Positions 25,301 through 34,364 of a DNA stretch of 64,000 bases are shown piece after piece; positions within the stretch are counted from its first letter, which is position 1; each line of letters starts with the position of its first letter. The DNA comes from Corbicula japonica (lineage: Eukaryota > Mollusca > Bivalvia > Venerida > Cyrenidae): positions 4,898,001 through 4,962,000 of the forward strand of contig JAZAYU010000012.1 in assembly GCA_038501625.1 (NCBI GenBank), given 5' to 3'. The translations under genes were made by a program, and so were the position numbers. The notes beneath the pieces are model-generated. The model was not told the DNA's origin. It made no database searches and saw only the letters and a program-made list of their open reading frames with translations.

Positions 25301-25729
25301 CTCCTTAACAACCAAAACTCAATGATATGTTTACCAATGTCTTGAATCTGGCACCTTTTTTCTAATAATATGCTAAATCTACATGAAAAAAACCATCGAG
25401 TCCGTAATTATATACAACTTAATATGGTGGAAATTTATGGTATAAGCTATAGTAATTCATTTTCCTCTGAAATTGTCTTCAATTTTACATGTGTGTTATC
25501 TAGCATTAAATTCCAATGCTTTCGGCAATGTTATGACTCTCGGTTGTTTTATCTTAATATGTATGATTCTCAATTCTATTTTTTCCTCTACATGTTATTC
25601 ACAATGAAGGAAATCAAATAAATGCATAATCTTTCCCATCGATGGGGTCTCACTTTTTATATCATTTTCGTGTTCATTCTGTCTTTGGGATGTCAGTTCA
25701 CAGATTTCACTACTATAATTTCTCGCTTA
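22341..25729. other. Long AT-rich stretch without a supported gene
   Basis: A pair of related segments (GACTAGAAACTAATAGGAAAA near 23179; ATAGAAACTAATAGTGAATA near 23418) and the repeated TGACTTACGTC/TGACCTACGTC (23140, 24220, 24350) suggest decayed duplicated repeats. The 68-codon frame at 24793-24999 has no family features. No RNA gene was recognised. Confidence 0.45.
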
Positions 25730-25970
25730 AAACCCTTTACTCAATATATACGCCTTTCATCACATAGGTGACCAGTTCAGGTCCCGATCAGCTGGCACAA
25801 TATTGCCATCTGATCTGGATCTAAAATTTGTGATTACTGGTCAGAAAAAAATTAATGATTCTAAAGGCGAACAGTTTAAATCCTAATCAGATCGCACAGA
25901 TGTGCCAGCTGATATGGATCTAAACTGTTCGCCCAAGCTATGAAGGTATATCTATGGAGTAAAGGGTTAA
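25730..25970. mobile_element. Nested-palindrome MITE, copy 2
   Basis: Outer ends AAACCCTTTAC and GTAAAGGGTTAA enclose two hairpins with GATCAG...GGCACA and CAGATCGCACAG...GTGCCAGCTGATATGGATCT. It has the same layout as 18337-18577 but is more diverged. Confidence 0.85.
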
Positions 25971-26582
25971 CAGAAGCCTTCATCCAGATTATACATGGAA
26001 ACCCTTATTTCAACTAACATATAGACAAGATGACGGTCTTTGCGAGTGAGCCAAGTTATTTTGCTGTTTCGTAAATGGATACATGTATGAGAATCATGGC
26101 ACTGGTTATTCTCAATAAGCAAAATCGCTTCGCTGGTTTTCTGTACTTTCAGTACTTTGATCATATACTGCCATCACTATTTTACAGTCATCGATTTTTT
26201 GGATTCGTTTGATAAAATTGTCTTCAAAAAGTTCGACGCACTATTATTTGATCATTCAATGGTCACATAATATTATACGTTACCTCTGATAATGTTCTGC
26301 TTTACGACAGAATAACGTCTTACTAGACATGTGAATGTATTTAATCTTCTGTGAATAGTTCTTGAAAATGCTTAGTGTCTTATACTAAAGTGCGAAATTG
26401 CTTCCGTCATTTTCAGCGTTTGTCTTTTCAACTACAGTTGTGATTTAATTTCTAATAAATACAGTAATTCGGCTCTTAGATCTGTAAATAACCGTCTGGA
26501 CGATTTCCCAATTCGTGATTTATGCGTCACTTAAATAAGTAATGGTAAGACGGCATGACACGTATGGCCATTCACCTTTTTT

Positions 26583-26725
26583 CCAAGATCATAAAGCTAA
26601 ATCAGAAGACCAGTCTTAAATCTCAAGCATCTGATTGGCTGAAATGGCGACAGCTCGCCATTTCAGCCAATCAGATGCTTTAGATTTGAGACTGGTCTTC
26701 AATCTCAGTTTTACGATCTTAGGCA
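26583..26725. mobile_element. CCAAT-palindrome MITE, copy E
   Basis: Termini are CCAAGATCATAAAGCTAA and its imperfect inverse. The core is GATTGGCTGAAATGGCGAC facing its inverse. It is the GATCATAAA-ended subtype, like the cluster at 33829-34198. Confidence 0.88.
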
Positions 26726-27029
26726 CTGTAATCATACAGCGAACGTCATCGTCGCCGTCTGCAAAGATGATAAAAAGGACATCTAGCTGAAGTTTATTGA
26801 CACTAACACTAAAAAAGTTGAATTCTCACGATTTTTGCCAAAAGAAACATCAAACAAAAAAAAAACAACCCCAAACCGTTTATCACACATAAATTTTACT
26901 ATTAGGCACACATAATAAAAGGAACAACCAGCTGAAGTTTACTGACACTTACACTTCAAAAAGTTGAATTCTCACGATTCGTGCCAAAAGAAATATCCAA
27001 CCAACCCTTCCAATCACATTTGACAAGCA

Positions 27030-27297
27030 TTAGGCCGCTATTCCATGGTTCCGTGATGCGTGATCCGTGTCCCTGTCCGCGTCCACGTCCGTGTCCGCGA
27101 TTTTTCACTCACCAAAGATATAGTTGGGTATATTCCATACCTCCGTGTCCGTTCCGCATCCGCGTCCGTGTCCACGATTTTTCACTCACCAAAGATAACG
27201 TTGGGTTTATTCCATACCTCCGTGTCCGTTCCACGTCGCGGACACGAACACAGAGGCGGAACGAACACGTACACGAAGGTATGGAATAGCGGCCTTA
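27030..27297. mobile_element. MITE with GGCCGCTATTCCAT ends and TTA duplication
   Basis: Inverted termini GGCCGCTATTCCAT at 27033 and ATGGAATAGCGGCC ending at 27294 are flanked by TTA on both sides (27030-27032, 27295-27297). The interior has runs of CGTGTCCGTGTCCGCG and a directly repeated TTTTCACTCACCAAAGATA unit of about 80 bp. A 3-bp TTA duplication suggests a PIF/Harbinger-type partner; that is inference. The Arg/Pro-rich frames through it are not genes. Confidence 0.8.
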
Positions 27298-28113
27298 GGC
27301 TAGCTATCACGCATCTAAGTATTTTGTCCCATCATAAAAAAAGAGGTGAACGCGAAAATGTTCTATCTGCTTCTTTATTTCATATCAATTAGAAAATTTT
27401 CGCTTTCACCTCACGTCGTATACGAAAACAATTCCTATTTCAAATCATATCGCTGAAATTTCTTCTTATTTTTTTTCAATATCGCGTTTTTGTGAAATTA
27501 AGAAAGTTTTAAATTACCCGGCTGTTAAAATAATGATCGGGATTTTGTCTATAAATTTTCAATTCGAAGAAAGGATTTTTTCCTGAAGGAATTTGGTCCT
27601 AAGACCAGAAAATAGTAGACTAGTACTCGGGCGATCATATATAAAGCATTCGCTTACCTTTATCTCTCCTTGATCATTCACGTATTAAGTTAACAATACC
27701 TGCTTGTTTAAAATCAGTCGAGAATTACAAATAAAACATGCAATAGAAAACGATATATAAGTATATCAGTTTGAAAACAAAAGAAAATCATTAGACGCTT
27801 TCTCTATTAAGAAAATACGTTTCGCAACATTGACTCTATACATAGGTTAACCATGTTTGAGTACTTGTTAAAACAGAACTGAACGTTAAGCTCCAGTTTG
27901 CATAACGCAAGGTTCTGTTATTGTGAAAATAAAACAAGCGTATTTAGAAAGTTCGACTGGTGGAAAATGATAACTTTGTTTGAATGACTAAACAATAAGC
28001 ACTTGTAAAATATTTTTGAATTGGAATATTAATAGTGTTCGTCCACGCCCATAAATGCGACTCGTCGGAGGCGGGACAGGACGTTAAACATCGAAATCAT
28101 CGTTATATAAATA
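27298..28113. promoter_or_regulatory. Upstream region of the TRIM-like gene
   Basis: No gene. The last 70 bp contain a GGCGGGAC GC-box-like site near 28071. A TTATATAAATA stretch ends immediately before the start codon, too close to it to act as a normal TATA box unless the real start lies downstream. No transcription start can be placed from sequence alone. Confidence 0.3.
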
Positions 28114-30087
28114 ATGTCTTCAACTTCCATATCGCCGGTGTCGACTTCTTCAAAATCGGAAAAGATTGAACAGGGACCGGAACCAGTTCATGATCACAAG
28201 CAACCGGAACCAGTCAAAGAACACAAGCAACCGGAACCAGTCCATGTACACAAGAAACCGGAACCAGTCAATGACCACAAGCATGTTGTCAAACGAAGTA
28301 AAACGCCTAAAGGTAAGAAAGAGGAAGAATTAGATTTCATCAAAAGGACGTGCGATCCCTGTAAATTTGAAAATGCCGACAGCAAAGCGCATGGGTTCTG
28401 CAAAATATGTAGGGAATATTTATGCGAAAAATGTGAGAAATTTCACCGGAAGTTTCAAGCAACTCGCAGCCATAAGATTGTTACCGGCGTGCTAATGCCA
28501 AAACCGGTGAAGAAATCTATGACGGTTTGCGAACATCACCCTAACAACGCCGTGGAATTCTTCTGTAAAGACCATGGTGACGTCATATGTCGAGACTGCA
28601 AGGAACTCAAGCATACAATCTGTAACAGCGTAGTGTCCATAGAGTTCTTTGGAAGCACGGAAATAGATAAGAAAGAAATAGAAAACGTTAAGAAGGAATT
28701 GGTTTCGGTTGTTGAAGACTTTAGGAACGTTCTTCAGCTTAGAAAACAAGACATCACTGATCTAGCAGAAGAGATAGAAAGAAGCAGATGTGTTATTAAG
28801 GAAATCAGAAAGGATTTTAATATGTTGTTAGACAAACTAGAAAGTGATCTAGAAAATGAAGTTAAAGCCATCCATAGTAAAGAGATAAAAACTCTGAACG
28901 ATCACGTACAAATATGTGAAAAGTCAGTAAAAAGCCTGGACGATGTGATCGAAAACGTGTCAAATGTTAAAAAGACGGAGGACAATTTAGCTGTTTTTGT
29001 GACACATACAAAGGCGAAGAAGAAGTTGTATGATTTTGAACACGTTCTTAAAGACATGAAGAGAGAAGCATACACAATCGAAGTAGAGGTTAACCGAGAT
29101 CAGGATGTTGTTGAAAGTCTCAACAGGATTGTGTCCCTTGGCGAACCCAAAGTAAAGATAATTCCGAAAGCTTTTCATATCAGCCTTAATGACTTGAAAA
29201 AAGAAAACATGAGGGTAGTCGAAACACTTGTTCATTCAGTGCGCATGCCTGATGACGATGAAAAACACGATTGCGAAATAACAGGTTCGACTTTTCTACC
29301 CAACGGGACCCTAGTTGTGTGTGACAAACACAATTACAAGGTGAAGCTACTGGAACGTCACCTGAAATGTAAGTACGACTTCAAATTACCGGGGGCACCG
29401 TGGGACGTTGCAGTAGTCAACGATAAATGGGTGGTCACCACATTGCCCTTCATGAAGAAACTTCAGTTTCTGAACGCAGATATTTATGAAGGAATTACAA
29501 AAGGAAGAACCATTGAAACCGAGAGGATGTGCTGGGGCATAGCCGTATCGAAAGAGGATATCCTCGTCTCCTGCCACGATAACCCAGGCAACGGGAAAAT
29601 ATATGTATACGATAAACGTGGTCACGCTAAGAAGGTAATTGGCGCTGAGGCCGAAAACAACATGTATTTGCTCGATTTAGCGTCATACCTAGCAGTTAGT
29701 GAGGACGGTGAGAAAATTTTCGTTGCTGACGGCGACATAAAGCGAACGATAACATGCCTTTCGAGGAAGAACGGTCAAATAATTTACGACTACAGTGCAA
29801 CAGAGTTCGGATATTCCCGCCAGACCAACACTGCCATGTACCAGAACCCGTGGTCCTTTAAGATCATAGTCGACAAGGACGATTACGTGTTTGCTAATCT
29901 CGGAGATAAAGAAATGATACAAGTGATCTCGAATACTGGACAGAAACACAGCACACTGCTGAGAAATACGGAGCAACTTTTTGGGCCACATACCATGTCG
30001 TATCGAGAAGTGGACGCTACACTCATCATAGGACTCTGGGACCAGATACAGTCATTTAGGTTCAAAGAAATTGAAATAAAAACGTAG
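28114..30087 (+). CDS. TRIM-like protein with two B-boxes, coiled coil and C-terminal propeller-like region; no RING
   Basis: An intact single-exon frame of 657 codons. Residues 22-57 are four 9-residue repeats of PEPV-x2-HK(Q/K/H) type. A B-box-1-like finger spans about 80-120 (C80-x2-C83, C96-x2-C99, C104-x2-C107, H111, H120). A B-box 2 spans about 139-170 (C139, H142, C151, H154, C159, C162, H167). Residues about 185-340 are charged and heptad-like, as in the TRIM coiled coil. From about 390 to 650, repeated strands such as TFLPNGTLVVCDKHN and YLAVSEDGEKIFVADGD resemble the NHL-type beta-propeller of TRIM2/3/56/71-like proteins. With no RING it probably lacks its own E3 ligase activity and may act as a scaffold or regulator. 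Bivalves carry many such genes. An upstream non-coding exon cannot be excluded. Family call is firm; function is inferred. Confidence 0.92.
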   Translation: MSSTSISPVSTSSKSEKIEQGPEPVHDHKQPEPVKEHKQPEPVHVHKKPEPVNDHKHVVKRSKTPKGKKEEELDFIKRTCDPCKFENADSKAHGFCKICREYLCEKCEKFHRKFQATRSHKIVTGVLMPKPVKKSMTVCEHHPNNAVEFFCKDHGDVICRDCKELKHTICNSVVSIEFFGSTEIDKKEIENVKKELVSVVEDFRNVLQLRKQDITDLAEEIERSRCVIKEIRKDFNMLLDKLESDLENEVKAIHSKEIKTLNDHVQICEKSVKSLDDVIENVSNVKKTEDNLAVFVTHTKAKKKLYDFEHVLKDMKREAYTIEVEVNRDQDVVESLNRIVSLGEPKVKIIPKAFHISLNDLKKENMRVVETLVHSVRMPDDDEKHDCEITGSTFLPNGTLVVCDKHNYKVKLLERHLKCKYDFKLPGAPWDVAVVNDKWVVTTLPFMKKLQFLNADIYEGITKGRTIETERMCWGIAVSKEDILVSCHDNPGNGKIYVYDKRGHAKKVIGAEAENNMYLLDLASYLAVSEDGEKIFVADGDIKRTITCLSRKNGQIIYDYSATEFGYSRQTNTAMYQNPWSFKIIVDKDDYVFANLGDKEMIQVISNTGQKHSTLLRNTEQLFGPHTMSYREVDATLIIGLWDQIQSFRFKEIEIKT

Positions 30088-30264
30088 TGGTTTTTGCAGA
30101 TGAATTTATTTCGCCTTTGAAATAGTAATGAATATTTTTTAACTCGAACCAAACGACGTTTTAAGTTGTTAATTGAAAACCATGTTATGTAGTTGCGGAT
30201 TGTAAAATGTTTTAACCGACATTTCTGTTGTACAGCATTTGGAAAATCTATCCGGCATTTTCTG

Positions 30265-30478
30265 ATATCCCTTTATTCCATGAGATATGACTGAACAATG
30301 CAGATCCAGATCAGCCATCACAGCCGTGCTATCTAATAAGGATCTACAGTGTTCGCTTTTTGATTAATTAGGTTATTTCTGACCAAGAAGCAACAGTGTT
30401 TATCATGAATATGCCGGCTATCAGGATATACAATGTTCGTACATGCGATAAAACCCGACCTATATATGGAGTTAATGG
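30265..30478. mobile_element. Nested-palindrome MITE, copy 3 (degenerate)
   Basis: Retains CCCTTTATTCCATGAGATA at the left, AGATCCAGATCAG, AGGATCTACAGTGTTCGC and a decayed second hairpin, ending near TATATATGGAGTTAA. It begins 178 bp after the TRIM-like stop codon and may lie in its 3' untranslated region. Confidence 0.75.
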
Positions 30479-31434
30479 TCAAACGGTAAATACTTTCATA
30501 ATATTATTTTTTGAAAACAATCTCTTGATCCTTGCAATAGTAATTTATTATTAAGCAATTAAAATGTTAAATGATCAACTTTTGTTTTATATTGATTCCT
30601 TTTGTTATTCCACACAATCTGTAGTTTTCAATTGTTGAAATCAATTATATGTGGAAACACTTCACTTGGCTTAAAGACGATTGCGTTAGTTTCAGATTTC
30701 ACAGCTTTGTGACTTTTACGCGTGCACCGTTTGCGAAGTTTATCGCCTTTTTAAGAGTTGTTTTGTCTCAAAGAAATCAGTTTACAAGCAAGATCGTTTC
30801 TTTGTTAAATAATAATTATAAATCACTTATGTCGAGGTTAAGTTAACTACCGAGTTTGCCAAATGCGACCGTGTTATATGCAAACGGTGCGCAGATAAAA
30901 TTCATAACGTTGTGAAATCAAAAACAACAGCACTCGTCTCTAGGTTCTTTTTCATTTTCCACATCAATGCATACATAAGTATGTGGTATAGTTACAGGTT
31001 TCTAATTAGTTACTGTAACAAAGTAATAATATTTGTCCTTTTTGTCACTTTAGCCTTCGAGAAGTTGGTTGGTGAATTCTTGATATCTGTTTCTTTCCTC
31101 TTCGTACAGCATCCCTCCGAGACTCCATGCTGAAAATAAATTATTATTGTTATGAATCATTTTTTGGAAGTAGGCAATAAAAAACCCAATAAGAAATATT
31201 GCGAATTCGGATAACATGTGCTATTTAATGTGAACTTTTATTCTTTTCTTGGTTTTCTTGTTGATTTAACTCCAACTGTTCTGGTCTCAGTAGATCTTTG
31301 AGCACCTACCTTTTTTCGGTTGATAATGCCAACTGCTTCTAATGTTTTATATGTTTGCATGCAATGTCGAGTTGATGGGTGGGGTGAAGCTAATGCACCA
31401 AGACAACTTGTACTTGTTTGTTCATATGAGAACC
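30479..31434. other. AT-rich region without a recognisable gene
   Basis: Short frames at 30649-30846 and 30912-31133 have no domain or splice context. Nothing else was recognised. Confidence 0.45.
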
Positions 31435-31540
31435 TTTTGGGGCAAGTGTGAGGTTGGTGCACCCGAGTAAATTTTGCCAATAAACGTTTCAAGGCGGTAA
31501 AGACTCAGGTTCTCATTTTCGTTGAACAATTATAAGAAAA
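31435..31540. repeat. Dispersed repeat with GGCGGTAA motif, copy 2
   Basis: Contains GCAAGTGTGAGGTTGGTGCA, TTTCAAGGCGGTAA and TCTCATTTTCGTTGAA, matching the order in the copies at 8305 and 61310. It is shorter than they are. Confidence 0.6.
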
Positions 31541-32949
31541 TACGTAATTTAACATACCAAAAAAAACATAAAAAGTGAAAAAAAACGGACAAAATTCGAC
31601 ATAAGACCAACATTCGCAATCCTTGAAGTTCGCATTTCCTTGGGTCTAAACTGACTGCAACAGCTAAACATCGCGAGGTCTTCAACCGCCCAAGACATGA
31701 AAATAAATTCTCCTCCAAATAACTATTTGCTTTTATTGAAAATTGTATAAAACTACCACGTTTTCCGATCTGGTGGAATTCTAATGCAATAAAATCAGCG
31801 AAGGTAATTTAGATTCGTTGATTTGGTCTTGTTGTTTTGCTTGCAATGTTTTTGTTTCTTACGGTTTCAGAATTTGTAGCTTTACTTTTGGCAAATAACA
31901 TAGAGATGGCTTCCACATTTTTTGAACATCAAATATTGCTCGGATATTATTTGAGAGATATTTTATGCCAATTAATATCCCACATAATTATACAAAACAT
32001 ATTTCTCATAATGTTAAATCAGAATAATAAATTGCGTGCACAAAAAAATAAATATTAAATTAGAGTGGAAAACCTATATTTATAATCAAATATTAAAATG
32101 AACTTGAAATGCTAATATTGGAATGTCATAAAAGGCAGTTATTCATACATGTAAGAGGCAGTTTTATTCAGATTTTAACAGACAAATGTCATTTTTTCTG
32201 GGAATTCTATGTGGACCTGGAAAGGATTCCAATCATAAGCACTGCGTCCCCCTCCCCGAAAAATTGTGATAACAATTGTGAAGTCCGGTGAGGACTTTTT
32301 AATGCGGCGCGGGTCTTTATGTCTATTTAGTAAAGAAACGGCAAGGAACTTTTGATATAAGCTCTTAGATCTGTCAAGTATGCAGTTATAAAATTGTTTG
32401 TCAGAATCATGTCGATTCAGTCTTATGTACGCTTATAGGCAGCAACTTGACAGGCATTAAAATTTAATGTGCTTGCTGCGAAAAGAGTTTCGTGCAACGC
32501 AGTAATGAAAATTATTGTGAATTTAACGAAAATTTATAAGAAACTGATAAATTTTGTAAGCCGCTGATTATCTGTTATTAATTCTCACATAAATTAAGAG
32601 AAAAGTTTTTGTTGTGAATTTATTGCCTCAATAAAATGTTTGAAATTAAAGCAAAAAGTAAAGTTGATGATTTAGTTTTAGAACTGCAATAACTTGTTTT
32701 GCGTCCTGTGAGTTTCGAAACTATTTTCAGATGAATAAAGGATACCAAATAATTACAGATTCCATTGAGTCTTTTGGAGTAGATTTTTATCTACTTATAA
32801 ACACTTGTCTGGATCAAAAACAAATTATATGTTATTAAACTGATGGCGGAACCAACAGAAGCAAAATTATAAGCATACAATGCGTTGACTTGCTCAAACT
32901 TGGCTGTTATTTCATTGGGGGTTCGAATACGGGTAACTTCTGATGTATG
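31541..32949. other. AT-rich region without a recognisable gene
   Basis: I looked here on the minus strand for the missing last exon of the NTPDase gene (a GW-x-LG coding start after an AG acceptor) and did not see it. Short frames at 31837-32058 and 32109-32291 lack features. Confidence 0.4.
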
Positions 32950-33208
32950 TTAAAACTAAAATGTGTCCTCGGACACTGATGCCCCACTTCTACATACAAC
33001 AATATATGTAACAAAGGGCCATAACTCTGGTAAAAATGGTCGCAGGGAAAAATCTGTTCTTTTCATCTTTGCAAGTTTGAAAGAAACCCACCCGATAGTT
33101 AATGAGAAGATGATGCCACAAGATTTGGGGGACGTACGTACGGACGGACGGACGGACGGATGGACGAGTGAAACTCTATATGCCTCCCAATTCGTGGGGG
33201 CATAAAAC
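32950..33208. repeat. GGCCATAACTCTG ... GACGGACGG dispersed repeat, copy 2
   Basis: Starts near ATGTGTCCTCGGACACTGAT, contains GGCCATAACTCTGGTAAAAA, CCGATAGTTAATGAGAAG, a (GGAC)n run near 33140-33160, and ends CTATATGCCTCCC...GGGGGCATAAAA. The copy at 43935-44220 has the same blocks in the same order. It looks like a non-autonomous element; no tRNA-like head was recognised. The 80-codon frame across it is accidental. Confidence 0.8.
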
Positions 33209-33828
33209 TCACTAAAATATCACTGCCCTGCACGTTTTGAAAAATCCCTGCACGATCTGACACAAATCAGAATTTCAGTGACAGTGTGTTACAAATTTCC
33301 GCAACGATCTTTTTTTACAATCCTCCCATTTTTGGTATTATGACTAGTTCACGTATTGACAACACCCTTCGGGCCTTTGTTTACCTAATCAGCTTCATTT
33401 ATTTGTAATGCCAATTTTAACGACGCATTCCTCCTCATCGTATCATTAAATTACACAATTTAATTTATTTATTTTAAACATTTACTAATGATTAACATCC
33501 TAAATTATCTTAAATATATATCTTTAGGAGAAAACATAGTAATGATTTATAATACTACCAGACAAGAAGCCATATATCCTGCAAAAGAAATCGTCAGATT
33601 ATTATCCCGTTACTTGATTTTTGCCACTAAAAGCTGTTATTTTGCTCAGTTATTTGTTAATAAGGAATACCCTATAGAAATGTGTATTCGCCTACAATTT
33701 TGACATTTAAGTTGTTAATTCAATTTCAAACAACTTGAATATCTATATATTTCTTAATTTTTTATAGGTGATCTTGTTACACAGTTTGACTATATACAGC
33801 TATTTCGACCGCGAAATACATAATTTGT

Positions 33829-34198
33829 TCGCCATTTCAACCAATCAGATCCTTGAGATTTGAGACTGATCTCAAATCTTAGTTTTATGATCTTGGGTCC
33901 TGGACCCAATATCATAAAACTAAATCTGGAGATCAGTCTCAAATCTCAAGCATCTGATTGGCTGAAATGGCGACCAGTCGCCATTTCGGCCAATCAGATC
34001 CTTGAGATTTCAGACTGATCTCCACATTCAGGTTTATGATATTGGGTCCAGGACCCAAGATCATAAAACTAAGATTTGAGATCAGTCTCAAATCTCAAGG
34101 ATCTGATTGGCCGAAATGGCGACTGGTCGCCATTTCAGCCAATCAGATGCTTGAGATTTGAGACTGATCTCCAGATTTAGTTTTATGATCTTGGGCAC
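33829..34198. mobile_element. Tandem cluster of about 2.5 CCAAT-palindrome MITEs
   Basis: One half copy and two full hairpins stand end to end, joined by GGGTCC(T/A)GGACCC palindromic linkers near 33894-33908 and 34044-34058. Arms carry GAGATCAGTCTCAAATCTCAAG and the shared CCAAT/ATGGCGAC core. The right edge stops 12 bp short of the 5' splice site of an NTPDase exon on the minus strand (34211). The cluster therefore sits at the very start of that intron. Confidence 0.9.
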
Positions 34199-34210
34199 CG
34201 ATATTCTTAC

Positions 34211-34364
34211 CGACTGAAGCTCCATTCATATCTTTGGCGGCAACAACACTTTCATGGTCAAGGCCGAGTGCTGAGAATAACAGTGGTATGTAGAGTCCAT
34301 CTTGACAGTTCCTTGATGCGAACTTCTCTGACATTCCCAAGTTCTTCACTGCGTGATCGAAACT
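34211..34364 (-). CDS. NTPDase exon 5 (C-terminal region before GW-x-LG)
   Basis: Acceptor GTTTAG precedes 34364; donor GTAAGA follows 34211. It encodes SFDHAVKNLGMSEKF, the NCQDGLYI segment and KDMNGASV. It joins exon 4 in phase 0 and ends in phase 1, where the family normally continues with GW-x-LG. Confidence 0.88.

Noticed and set aside
27060..27392. Arg/Pro/Val-rich plus-strand frames
   Set aside because: They translate the CGTGTCCG units of a MITE and cross its terminal inverted repeat; no independent coding support.
28103..28113. TATA box of the TRIM-like gene
   Set aside because: The TTATATAAATA stretch touches the start codon; a TATA box should lie about 30 bp before the transcription start, so it cannot serve this ATG.
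31238..31492. 84-codon minus-strand frame
   Set aside because: Half of it lies in the GGCGGTAA dispersed repeat and the rest has no family features.
32963..33205. 80-codon plus-strand frame
   Set aside because: It is entirely inside the GACGGACGG dispersed repeat, copies of which at 43935 and 21395 are not open.
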